A DNA stretch of 64,000 nt from CALBPI01 sp039821645 (GTDB taxonomy: Bacteria > Pseudomonadota > Gammaproteobacteria > Steroidobacterales > Woeseiaceae). The stretch covers positions 1-64,000 of the forward strand of contig JBCBNU010000008.1 of the NCBI GenBank assembly GCA_039821645.1. Reading direction: 5' to 3'. Below the pieces are notes generated by a model. The model was not told the origin of the DNA and made no database searches. It worked only from the letters and a program-made list of their open reading frames with translations. Shown here one piece after another: positions 7,139-15,390 of this stretch. Position 1 is the stretch's first letter. Every line of letters starts with the position of its first letter. Position numbers and translations under genes: made by a program.

Positions 7139-8617
7139 TTAGTCGACGCGCGCCAGCAACCGGATCACGAAAGATGGTGCCCCTCCGCCGCTGTCGCCGT
7201 TCATAGCGCCGGTCAGCGCAATCTGCACACCAGTGACCGCCGCATCAAACCCATCAGCATCCGGCGTCGGCACGTAATCGAACGGCGCGCCACCCCCGGG
7301 CTGGTTGCTGAAGCGCACCCCCGTCGCAAAAGTGAGCGATACGCCGCTCGCCACCCCGCCATCGGTAAACACCACCGGATCGCCTGAACCGGTATCCACA
7401 AAAAGAGAAAGGTCGTCCGGGATCACGTCGGTCAACACCAGCGTGTCGGTATCCACCGCACCCGAGCCAGTATTGGAAACACTGAGGTCATACGCTTTGA
7501 TCGCACCGGGGATAGCGTAGGGGTTGGTCGTGCCGTTCACCGGGTCGGAAATCGTCGACGACACCTTGGTCACCTGCAGCTGCGGCAGGTCGCGCACATC
7601 AAGACAAACGTCATCAACGTGCCAGAAATCGAACGCGAGGCCCGAACCGCCCTCTTGGCGGAATCGAATCCGGAACGCCGCATGCCGCGCGCCGACCGGC
7701 ATCGCGTAGTTGCGATTAAAAATCTCGCCGGGCGTCCCGCTGCCACCAAACGTCTCGAGCAGTACCCAGGTGTTGCCTGAATCGAGGTACTCGATCGTGA
7801 AGTCTTCGATGCCATCGGGATTCTCGCTAAATGCATCGGCGCCGCGGCGTACCCACAGCGACACCGCATCGAACGCCGGGTCCGTCGTATCGATGGCATT
7901 CGAGGTGACGGTGACCTGCCCACCGTTCGTAAACAGACTCGCGCTGGGCGACTGGAAGGTTGCGCTACTGGTGCCCGCGTTGCCGCCGGCCGATGTCACC
8001 GTCCAGTTGGTCGAGAGTCCGGTATCGAACTCATCGCAAGTTCCGACAACAAGCGCGGGCGCTGCAACACGCTCAACGACGCGAATGTCATCCACATGCC
8101 AGTAGTCAAAATCGTTGCCGGAGCCACCGGTCTGGCGCACCCGCAACGCGGTGTTCGCGTGCAATGCATCGGGTGGCAAGAAGATCGTATCCTGAAAAAT
8201 CTGTCCTTCCGGGCCGCCACCGGGATAGGTGATGAGACTGCCCCAGGTGCCATTCGCGCGGCGATACTCGATCACGAGATCTTCGCCGCCGTCCGGGTAC
8301 TCGCTAAACGCATCGCTGCCGCGCCGCACCCAAAGGCTCACTTCCGCCGCGGGTACTGCCGCCGAGAACGTTGGGCCAGTCGTGATGACAGGATCGTGGC
8401 GCGTAAACAAACCGCGCGTGCCAGAGTTCGACACATCAACGCCGGTCAGGATGCCCGAGCGAAATCCGTTGTTCGTGGTCCACGGCGCAATATTGGCGCG
8501 CTCGAAATTATCCGTGAACAGCACATCGCCGGGTGCAGCAAAAGCCGCACCCGGAGCAAGCAGCGCGAACCACGTCATTGCGGTGCGCCAGTGTCTCAGG
8601 CGATGGGTCAGGGACAT
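7139..8617 (-). CDS. Secreted protein with two repeated beta-sandwich modules and a DUF11-like domain
   Basis: A 492-residue exported protein. The signal peptide ends near AAFAAPG (about residue 29). Two homologous modules follow (about residues 32-185 and 192-340). Each starts D.FE or DEFD, contains VSLWVRRG.DAFSE.PDG.ED..IEY, and ends F.FWHVDD or F.YWHVDD. This layout recalls MAM/LamG-type beta sandwiches in extracellular proteins. The C-terminal part (about 350-490) reads like a DUF11-type repeat (YDLSVSNTGSGAVDTDTLVLTDVIPDDL). There are few cysteines and no anchor. A second methionine at position 14 could also serve as start. A surface or matrix role is likely, and the ligand is unknown. 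Confidence 0.65.
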   Translation of the reverse strand: MSLTHRLRHWRTAMTWFALLAPGAAFAAPGDVLFTDNFERANIAPWTTNNGFRSGILTGVDVSNSGTRGLFTRHDPVITTGPTFSAAVPAAEVSLWVRRGSDAFSEYPDGGEDLVIEYRRANGTWGSLITYPGGGPEGQIFQDTIFLPPDALHANTALRVRQTGGSGNDFDYWHVDDIRVVERVAAPALVVGTCDEFDTGLSTNWTVTSAGGNAGTSSATFQSPSASLFTNGGQVTVTSNAIDTTDPAFDAVSLWVRRGADAFSENPDGIEDFTIEYLDSGNTWVLLETFGGSGTPGEIFNRNYAMPVGARHAAFRIRFRQEGGSGLAFDFWHVDDVCLDVRDLPQLQVTKVSSTISDPVNGTTNPYAIPGAIKAYDLSVSNTGSGAVDTDTLVLTDVIPDDLSLFVDTGSGDPVVFTDGGVASGVSLTFATGVRFSNQPGGGAPFDYVPTPDADGFDAAVTGVQIALTGAMNGDSGGGAPSFVIRLLARVD

Positions 8618-8758
8618 GCGTCATTGCAGCCAAATTAACCTCAACACAGTCTATCGAGCAGCGACTTGACATAGCGTGCGAAAGATCACATTGCGAAACA
8701 TGTGTCTGAAGCATTTTTTTGTTAGCTTTCAGGCCTTTCTCATCGACAGGCAACCCTA

Positions 8759-10399
8759 ATGGCTGATCGCTCCGGCTTCATTGCGGGCGGGACATCACTT
8801 GCGGAGACGCAGGCGGAATACCTCGAAAAGCTGCTGGCACGAAACGCCCAAACCGTGTTCGGACGCCGACATAGCTTCAGCGACGTCGTCGCCGGCGGTG
8901 CGTATGCGGATGTGCCGTTTATGCGCTACGACGCCGTCGCAGGCTTCGAGGATGGCAGCTATTGGCCGGACGCGTCGAACTACACCACCGATCGCATCAG
9001 TGCGTGGTTCCTGACCAGCGGCTCGTCGAGCACACCAAAACGGATACCGGTGACCAGCAGTCTCGTTCGCGAAAAAGCGGGTGCATTCTCGTTGTTCTGG
9101 GACGCGATCTATGCCGACCACCCGGGACTGCGCACCGGCAAATTCATCGCCAACTTTGGCGACAGCGGACACAGCGCACGCAACCAGAACAACGTGTTGG
9201 AGGTTTCCGAAACCACCTTCTGGAACCAGCGCATGCAAGGTTTCCAGGCAAGCGACCGCTGGCCGATTCCGCGTCAGATCACGGCGATCGAATCGCCTGA
9301 GTGGCGCTACTACGCGGCGGCCCGGTTAGCACTACAAGGTGAGCTGCACGCAATGATGGGGCTAAACCCATCGACGCTGCTCAAGTTTTGTGAGGTGCTC
9401 ACAACCCACGGCGATGCACTTGCTGCAGGACTCAAGCACGGCAATTGGGGCGTAGCAGCGCTGGATGACGCATCGTTGCCCGAAAAACTCACCAGCCGTT
9501 TGGCCACATCTTCCGAAGCGGCAAGCCGACTGATCACCGCGATCAGTAGCACAGGCAAAACGCAGCTGCCCGACATCTGGCCAACACTCGAACTGATGAT
9601 CTGCTGGCAGTCCGCACTGGTCGGCCCGTATCTGAACCTGCTGCGCGAACACTCGGGCGGCGTTGCTTATCGCGACTACATCACTCAGTCGAGCGAATGC
9701 ATCATGGCTATCCCGATGGTCGACAACGATTGCGGCGGACTGCTCGCCTACCAGACGCACTACTACGAGTTCATCCCTGAGTCCGAAACCGAGGCGACCC
9801 ACCCTCGCACGCTCGGCGCACACGAGCTGGAGCAGGATGCGCGCTATGAACTGGTCGTCACTACCGGAGGTGGTCTCTACCGCTATCGCACCGCCGACTG
9901 CGTGCAGGTCGTCGGTTTCGACAACGGCATTCCGCATTTGAGTTTCCAATATCGACTCGGGCGCACGTCGAGCATCACCGGCGAGAAACTCACCGAGGCG
10001 CAGGTGCTCGATGCCCTTCGTACGATGACCGGTCCATCCGCATTCCACCGTCAGGATTTGATTGTGCATCCGCGTACCGGGGAACGACCGCACTACGCGT
10101 TGTTAAGTGCGGGCAGCAATGTCACCGAAGGCACAACCGATGAGGACCTCAGTGCGCTCGCCAACGCTTTTCACGATGCGCTGTGTGCCTCCAACGGTGA
10201 ATACGCGGATAAGTGCGCATCGCTGCGACTCGGCAAACCGAGTGTGGTCATCGTGACCGACGAAGACATCGCTGCGCTACACCGAAAACTACGCGCAAGC
10301 CACGTCGGCGACGACCAGTACAAGCCCGGCGTCCTGCGACGCGAGCATGATCTTGATGCCAGCATGACCGTCTTGCGCGAAGCCCATGCAGATACGTAG
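8759..10399 (+). CDS. GH3-family acyl-adenylate amide synthetase
   Basis: A 546-residue member of the GH3 family, enzymes that adenylate a carboxylic acid with ATP and then pass it to an amine, in plants usually an amino acid. Visible signatures are the phosphate loop FLTSGSSSTPKRIPVT (about residues 84-99), ELVVTTGGGLYRYRTAD near 360-376, and the domain hinge FQYRLGRTSSITGEKLTE near 395-412. The length is slightly below plant GH3 proteins. Bacterial GH3 homologues are poorly studied, and neither the acid nor the amine can be read from sequence. It opens a tightly packed five-gene set, overlapping the next gene by 14 bases. No strong ribosome site is seen. Confidence 0.85.
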   Translation: MADRSGFIAGGTSLAETQAEYLEKLLARNAQTVFGRRHSFSDVVAGGAYADVPFMRYDAVAGFEDGSYWPDASNYTTDRISAWFLTSGSSSTPKRIPVTSSLVREKAGAFSLFWDAIYADHPGLRTGKFIANFGDSGHSARNQNNVLEVSETTFWNQRMQGFQASDRWPIPRQITAIESPEWRYYAAARLALQGELHAMMGLNPSTLLKFCEVLTTHGDALAAGLKHGNWGVAALDDASLPEKLTSRLATSSEAASRLITAISSTGKTQLPDIWPTLELMICWQSALVGPYLNLLREHSGGVAYRDYITQSSECIMAIPMVDNDCGGLLAYQTHYYEFIPESETEATHPRTLGAHELEQDARYELVVTTGGGLYRYRTADCVQVVGFDNGIPHLSFQYRLGRTSSITGEKLTEAQVLDALRTMTGPSAFHRQDLIVHPRTGERPHYALLSAGSNVTEGTTDEDLSALANAFHDALCASNGEYADKCASLRLGKPSVVIVTDEDIAALHRKLRASHVGDDQYKPGVLRREHDLDASMTVLREAHADT

Positions 10400-11489
10400 C
10401 ATCACGCTGAACCGGGCGCGTATCCCGTTTCGCCAAGCGTTCAGCCACGCCGCAGCGAAACGTGCGGAAAGCGATGTGATTCATGTGGCGATCACCGATG
10501 ATTCGGGTCACACCGGTTTCGGCGAGATTCAGGCACGCCCGTATGTCACCGGCGAGGACAACGACGCGGTGTTCGAGCGCACGGCACCGGCACTCGCAGA
10601 GCAACTGCTCAACGTCACACTGACCGATCGTGCGAGCGTCGAGCACTGGCTTGCAACGCGCGCCGATCGCACGTCACAACCCGCCTGCGTGGGCGGCTTT
10701 GATCTCGCGCTACATGACCTCTTGGATTTGAACGGTCTGCTCGACTGGTCTAATGCACTCGGTCCCGCTCGCACGCGACCCATCGGCAAGTGCATCACCA
10801 TTGGCGACGATCAGGACGACAAGGCACTGATCAAACAGGCGCGCTTCGCGCGACTCTCGGGTTGCACAGTGGCCAAACTGAAAGTCAGCGGGCCAGATGA
10901 CCTTGAACGTTGCCAAACATTGCGCAAACACCTTGGGGCGGCAATCGCCATCCGCCTCGATGGCAACGGGCAGATGACGCTCGATGGCGCGACCGAATTG
11001 CTGACTCGGGCAGCAGACCTCGACCTTCAGTCTTTAGAAGAACCGTTTGATGCCAAGGCGACGGACGTGGATGAGCGCTTGCGCACACTTCATGCTGAGA
11101 CGGGTGTCGCATTAGTCGCGGATGAGTCCGCCTGCACAGCGGCAGATGTCGAGCGCTGCGCGGAACAATCAACCTACCAGATCATCAACGCGCGCGTGGG
11201 CAAGTGCGGCGGCATTACCGGCGTGCGCGATGTGGTCGATGCTGCCCGCAAGCACGGGCTTGGGCTCGTGTGTGGGACGATGGTGGGCGAGAGTGCAGTA
11301 TTGCTTCGCTACAGCAAAAAATTATTGCATCATTGCGATGCGCTGGATTACGTCGAGGGCATCGACCAAAACAAGACGTTGTTGGCAGACGAGGTGATCG
11401 TTGCATGCGAGGATGCTGCGTTGAGTCACTTCCACTGGCAGCAGGACAAGCGCGAGCTATTCACGGTGGGGACCAGGAATTTCGGATAA
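10386..11489 (+). CDS. Enolase-superfamily epimerase (muconate lactonising/dipeptide epimerase subgroup)
   Basis: A 367-residue enzyme of the MLE subgroup, which abstracts a proton next to a carboxylate using Mg2+. The expected residues are present: KLK at about 160-162 (general base), metal ligands in RLDGNG, LEEP and VADES, and the second base in GKCGG. Known members are Ala-Glu epimerases, N-acylamino-acid racemases, o-succinylbenzoate synthases and muconate cycloisomerases. The motifs alone do not choose between them. Overlap with the GH3 gene makes an N-acyl amino acid or dipeptide substrate attractive, because GH3 enzymes make just such amides. That link is inference. Confidence 0.82.
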   Translation: MQIRSITLNRARIPFRQAFSHAAAKRAESDVIHVAITDDSGHTGFGEIQARPYVTGEDNDAVFERTAPALAEQLLNVTLTDRASVEHWLATRADRTSQPACVGGFDLALHDLLDLNGLLDWSNALGPARTRPIGKCITIGDDQDDKALIKQARFARLSGCTVAKLKVSGPDDLERCQTLRKHLGAAIAIRLDGNGQMTLDGATELLTRAADLDLQSLEEPFDAKATDVDERLRTLHAETGVALVADESACTAADVERCAEQSTYQIINARVGKCGGITGVRDVVDAARKHGLGLVCGTMVGESAVLLRYSKKLLHHCDALDYVEGIDQNKTLLADEVIVACEDAALSHFHWQQDKRELFTVGTRNFG

Positions 11490-11509
11490 TTGAATCAGGA
11501 GCACTATCC

Positions 11510-11746
11510 ATGGCTGAGTCCAAACAAGAAAAAATCCAGGCGTTCATCGCGACTCTGAACCCTGCTGCGGCAGACGGTCTCGATCCGGACGCCAACCTGC
11601 TGCAGGACGAAATCGTTGACAGCGTCGCCATGATGGATGTCATCGTGTGGCTGGAAGAGACTTTCGATATCTCGATCGATCCTGATGACCTGACGCCGGA
11701 GAATTTCGGCACGGTCAACAGCATCGTCGCCTACCTCGACCGCTAG
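11510..11746 (+). CDS. Acyl or peptidyl carrier protein
   Basis: A 78-residue stand-alone carrier protein. The phosphopantetheine attachment serine is Ser38 in the DSVAMMD motif, followed by the acidic recognition helix (VIVWLEETFDISID) and the closing TVNSIVAYL helix. A reading of the same frame extends far upstream, but the ATG at 11510 with AGGAG seven bases ahead gives a normal carrier length. It sits between the epimerase and the AMP-forming ligase, six bases before the latter, so the ligase probably loads it. It is separate from fatty-acid synthesis genes, and its DSV rather than DSL motif is common in specialised pathways. Confidence 0.88.
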   Translation: MAESKQEKIQAFIATLNPAAADGLDPDANLLQDEIVDSVAMMDVIVWLEETFDISIDPDDLTPENFGTVNSIVAYLDR

Positions 11747-11752
11747 AACACC

Positions 11753-13255
11753 ATGCGCCTGGAACAGGCGTTTGCCCGGATTGCTACCGAACGCGACGAG
11801 CACCTCGCGGTGTCCGTCGTGGGTGGTGGTTCGCTCACCTATGGCGAGCTGCATGCGCGCGCGACGCACTACGCCGCTGCACTGCAGGCATCGGGCATCG
11901 TTGAGGGAGACCGTGTCGGCATCGTCTCACGTCACAACGCGGAGGCGATTGCATTGTTCTGGGGGGTCATGACCGCCGGGGCCATCGTCGTGTGGATGAA
12001 CGATGATGCCAAAGGCAAAGACCTGCCTGCGGTGTGTGCGAGCGCCGATCCGAAACTGATCGTGGTTCAGGGCGAGAAGCAGCAGCGGCTGTTCGCCAAC
12101 AACGATGAGATGTACGAACGCGTGATGGAGCTCGAAGTGTTGGCCGGTATGGCCGTGCTGCCGCCCGAGCCGATTACCGGTGACGAAAACGCGCCTGCGG
12201 TCATCGTTTACACCTCGGGTAGTAGCGGTCGGCCAAAAGGCGTGTGTCTTTCGCACAAGAACCTCTACACCGTCGATCGTTCGGTGATCGAACACATGCC
12301 GATCACGCCCGACGACATTTACCTCATGGTGGTGCCGTTGCATTACGTCCACGGCATCATGCAGCTGACCGTGCACCTGCTTGCCGGCGCAACGCTGCAC
12401 TTCCACGATAGCTTCCTGTTTCCGGCACAGGTCGTCGATGCACTCGTCAACTTGCGCTGCACCGGTTTCTCCGGCGTCCCGTTTCACTTCAATGCGCTGA
12501 TGACGCGCGGCAGCCTGCTTGATCGGGAGCTGCCGGATCTTCGCTGGGTCACGGTGACGGGGGGCAAACTTCCGGCCGATGCGATCCTCACCATTTCGGA
12601 TCGCTTCCCGGAACTCGAATTTCATATCGCCTATGGGCAGACCGAGTGCGCACCGCGTGCCACCGCACTCAAGCCCGACCGTATTCGGCGCAAACCGGAT
12701 TCGGTCGGCAGCCCCATCCCGAACGTAAACGTCGAGATCATCGGCAACGACAACACCCCAGTGCCGCAAGGTCAGAAAGGCGAAGTCGTTGTCTCTGGCG
12801 ACAACATCATGCTCGGTTATTGGAACGATCCGGAAACCACCGCAGAAGCAATCGACGATCAGGGACGACTGCGCACGGGCGACATCGGTTATTTCGATGA
12901 CGAAGGGGATCTGTTCCTCGTCGGCCGCCGCTCAGCGATGATCAAGTCGGCGGGCGAGCGCATTGTGCCCGAGGAGATCGAACGTGTTCTGGATGCGCAC
13001 CCTGCCGTGATGGAGTCTGTGGTCATCGGTGTCGCCGATGACATGTTAGGCCAACGCGTCGTCGCCCACGTTCGCGTCGAGGCGCAAGCGAGTCTCGACG
13101 ATGCGCTCGGCGCTGAACTGCGCACCCATTGCCTGCGCACCATTCCCCTGCCGCGTGCACCGCGAGAGTTCCACCTGTGCCGGGACTTTCCGCGCAAAGC
13201 CAACGGCAAGCCGGACCGCGTTGCGCTCGCCAGCCTCGGAGCCGAAAACGCATGA
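11753..13255 (+). CDS. AMP-forming acyl ligase (adenylation enzyme)
   Basis: A 500-residue stand-alone adenylating enzyme that would activate a carboxylic or amino acid and load it onto the carrier protein six bases upstream or onto CoA. Core motifs are VYTSGSSGRPKGV (about 160-172, phosphate loop), YGQTE near 300, the LRTGDIGYFD segment with the ribose-binding Asp, and GRRSAMIKSAGERIVPEEIE near the hinge. The catalytic lysine lies in RKANGKPDR close to the C-terminus. The substrate pocket cannot be decoded reliably by eye; no Asp typical of an amino-acid pocket is obvious. Its stop overlaps the UbiD start (ATGA). Confidence 0.9.
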   Translation: MRLEQAFARIATERDEHLAVSVVGGGSLTYGELHARATHYAAALQASGIVEGDRVGIVSRHNAEAIALFWGVMTAGAIVVWMNDDAKGKDLPAVCASADPKLIVVQGEKQQRLFANNDEMYERVMELEVLAGMAVLPPEPITGDENAPAVIVYTSGSSGRPKGVCLSHKNLYTVDRSVIEHMPITPDDIYLMVVPLHYVHGIMQLTVHLLAGATLHFHDSFLFPAQVVDALVNLRCTGFSGVPFHFNALMTRGSLLDRELPDLRWVTVTGGKLPADAILTISDRFPELEFHIAYGQTECAPRATALKPDRIRRKPDSVGSPIPNVNVEIIGNDNTPVPQGQKGEVVVSGDNIMLGYWNDPETTAEAIDDQGRLRTGDIGYFDDEGDLFLVGRRSAMIKSAGERIVPEEIERVLDAHPAVMESVVIGVADDMLGQRVVAHVRVEAQASLDDALGAELRTHCLRTIPLPRAPREFHLCRDFPRKANGKPDRVALASLGAENA

Positions 13256-14613
13256 CCGATCATTCCACCCGTGATCTTCGCGAGTTCCTCGAATTCGCTG
13301 AGTCCAAGGGCAAGTCCGCGTGGCTACAAATCGACAAACCAATCTCGCCCAAATTTATGACGACCGCGGTGGTCACGGGTCTTGCGCGCAAGTTGCGCAG
13401 CCCGGTGATTCGCTTCAACGACATTGAAGGCAGCGGCCTGCCGACGGTCACCAATATTTGCGCATCGTTGGATCGGGTCGCGCGCAGTGCCGGTATGACT
13501 GCGAATGATCTGAACGAGCGTCTCGTCGGTGCGATGTCGGCGGGTATTAAACCCGTGGTCCTCGGTCGCAAAGACACACCTGCGCAACAAGTCGTTCGTG
13601 ACGCCGATGCCTTCAGCCTTCACGAATTGCCAGCGCTCTACTACACCGACACACAGGACGCGCCCTATCTGACATCCGCGCTTGTCGTCGGTCGTGATCC
13701 CGACACTGGCGCACACAACCTCAGCTTCCACCGACTAATGATCGCCGACGATCACACCTGCGCGATCTACATGACACCCGGCGGACACCTCGATCAGATC
13801 TGGCACAAGTACAGTGCCCGTGGCGAACCCACACCGTTAGCAGCGGTCGTTGGCAACCACCCGTTGTGGTGCTACGGCGCGTTGATCGCCGGTGCGTTGG
13901 AACACGAGGACTACGAGGTCGTCAGTGGATTACTCGACGCACCACTCGCGCTCACGCGTTGCTTATCGCACCCCGAGCTTCAAGTGCCTGCACTGGCCGA
14001 GATGATTTTTGAGGGTGTTATCGAACCTGCTGAGACCCTGCAGGAAGGCCCGTTCGGTGAGTTCTTGGGCTACGTTGCTGACAAGGCGGCACGACCGGTA
14101 GTGCGATTTACCAAGCTGACGCATCGCGAGCAACCGATCTACCAGGACATCGTCGCGGGCCAGACCGAACACGCCACGATGTCGAGTGTGAGTCTGCGTG
14201 CCCGTTTAAATCGCGACTATATGCAGGACGAACCTGCGATCCGCGATTTCTGGTTGCCTGCGCCGATGACCATCTTCCTGTCAGTGGAGGAACACGCTGA
14301 GGACTTCGACGCTCAAGCGTTCATGGAGCAGTTGCTCACTAAAGAGGCGTATCTCAAACAGGCGATCGCGTTCGACGCGGATGTCGATCTGCGCAAGCAA
14401 GCGAGTGTGCAGATGGCGCTTGCTTGCTTCACACAACCGGGGCGCGATGTGACGATCTATACCGACCAGAACGGTAACGGCGTGGATCCGTCAGAAACCG
14501 ACGGGCGCACGTCCAAGATTGCTATCGACGCACGCTCGCGCATCCATGCGGTGCGTAATCTCTTGCCGGAGAGTGTCGAGACCGAGTTTGATCTCAACGA
14601 TTGGATTCGCTGA
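13252..14613 (+). CDS. UbiD-family prenylated-FMN decarboxylase
   Basis: A 453-residue UbiD-type (de)carboxylase that would remove or add CO2 on an unsaturated or aromatic acid using prenylated FMN. Family features include LSFHRLMI and MTPGGHLDQIWHKY in the cofactor domain and the Glu-rich QEGPFGEFLGYV motif with the catalytic acid. The start ATG at 13252 overlaps the ligase stop by four bases; the frame is open for a further 41 codons upstream but these lie inside the ligase gene. It closes the plus-strand gene set. Placement in this cluster, with a ubiX gene 7 kb away, suggests a pathway-specific role, not ubiquinone synthesis. A housekeeping ubiD could exist elsewhere in the genome. Confidence 0.88.
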   Translation: MTDHSTRDLREFLEFAESKGKSAWLQIDKPISPKFMTTAVVTGLARKLRSPVIRFNDIEGSGLPTVTNICASLDRVARSAGMTANDLNERLVGAMSAGIKPVVLGRKDTPAQQVVRDADAFSLHELPALYYTDTQDAPYLTSALVVGRDPDTGAHNLSFHRLMIADDHTCAIYMTPGGHLDQIWHKYSARGEPTPLAAVVGNHPLWCYGALIAGALEHEDYEVVSGLLDAPLALTRCLSHPELQVPALAEMIFEGVIEPAETLQEGPFGEFLGYVADKAARPVVRFTKLTHREQPIYQDIVAGQTEHATMSSVSLRARLNRDYMQDEPAIRDFWLPAPMTIFLSVEEHAEDFDAQAFMEQLLTKEAYLKQAIAFDADVDLRKQASVQMALACFTQPGRDVTIYTDQNGNGVDPSETDGRTSKIAIDARSRIHAVRNLLPESVETEFDLNDWIR

Positions 14614-15390
14614 TCAGTTCGCGGTGCGACCGCCGTCGACGTTCAGGGTCTGCCCGGTAATCGAACGACTCTCGTCCGTCGCCAGATAATTCACCAATGA
14701 GGCAACGTCCTCGGGCGTCACAAGGCGGCCTGTTGGTGTGTCGTCGACCAGGTCCTGCTCGTGTTTTTCAATGCTCACGCCTTTGATCCTGGCGCGCGCA
14801 CCTTGGGTCTGCGCAAACAACTTGGTCTTCACGTAGCCCGGTTGCACGGCATTCACGGTGATGCCGAGTGCCGCCACTTCCAAGGCCAGCGAGCGCACCA
14901 TGCCGGCGACCCCCGCTTTGGAAGCCGCGTAGATCGCGTTGAAAGGTGCGCCGACCTCGGCAGAAATCGAACCGACGTGGATGATGCGCCCGAAGCGTGC
15001 ACGAATCATCGGGCGCAACGCAGCGCGGGAGATATTGAACGCACCGAGCGTGTTGACGCGCACTACCCGCTCCCAATCCGCATCTTTACCGAGCAGCACA
15101 GGTGCGATGTAACTCACGCCTGCGCAGTTGACCACCGCGCTCAAGCCACGTTGGTCGGTGGCAACCTGCTTCACCACGTCGCGGCATTCATCGCCATCAT
15201 CGATCAGCAGTTTTACTGGATGGAGCGTGCGCTCGGCGTTGGCGAGCGCTTCACACGCCTGCTCTGCCTGCTCGATCGTACGCCCGGAGATCACCACACG
15301 GTGGCCCGCATCAGCCAATCGTTCACAGATCGAAGCCCCAATGTCTCCGGTGCCCCCGACGACCAGCACCGCGCCATCACTCATCCCCAT
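14614..15390 (-). CDS. Short-chain dehydrogenase/reductase (FabG-like)
   Basis: A 258-residue classical SDR acting as an NAD(P)H-dependent ketoreductase or alcohol dehydrogenase. It has the dinucleotide motif GGTGDIGAS near residue 12, NCAG at about 89-92, the catalytic Ser in GSIS, YAASK (Tyr and Lys) near 155-159, and the closing NVDGG. The ATG at 15390 has AGGA seven bases upstream; a second ATG six bases on would overlap the flavoprotein stop as ATGA. It ends one base after the convergent UbiD gene. It is the last gene of the minus-strand run hydrolase, methyltransferase, flavoprotein, SDR. Substrate unknown. Confidence 0.88.
   Translation of the reverse strand: MGMSDGAVLVVGGTGDIGASICERLADAGHRVVISGRTIEQAEQACEALANAERTLHPVKLLIDDGDECRDVVKQVATDQRGLSAVVNCAGVSYIAPVLLGKDADWERVVRVNTLGAFNISRAALRPMIRARFGRIIHVGSISAEVGAPFNAIYAASKAGVAGMVRSLALEVAALGITVNAVQPGYVKTKLFAQTQGARARIKGVSIEKHEQDLVDDTPTGRLVTPEDVASLVNYLATDESRSITGQTLNVDGGRTAN

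Noticed and set aside
8666..8671. TTGACA as a -35 box for the GH3 gene set
   Set aside because: No acceptable -10 box lies 16-18 bases downstream.
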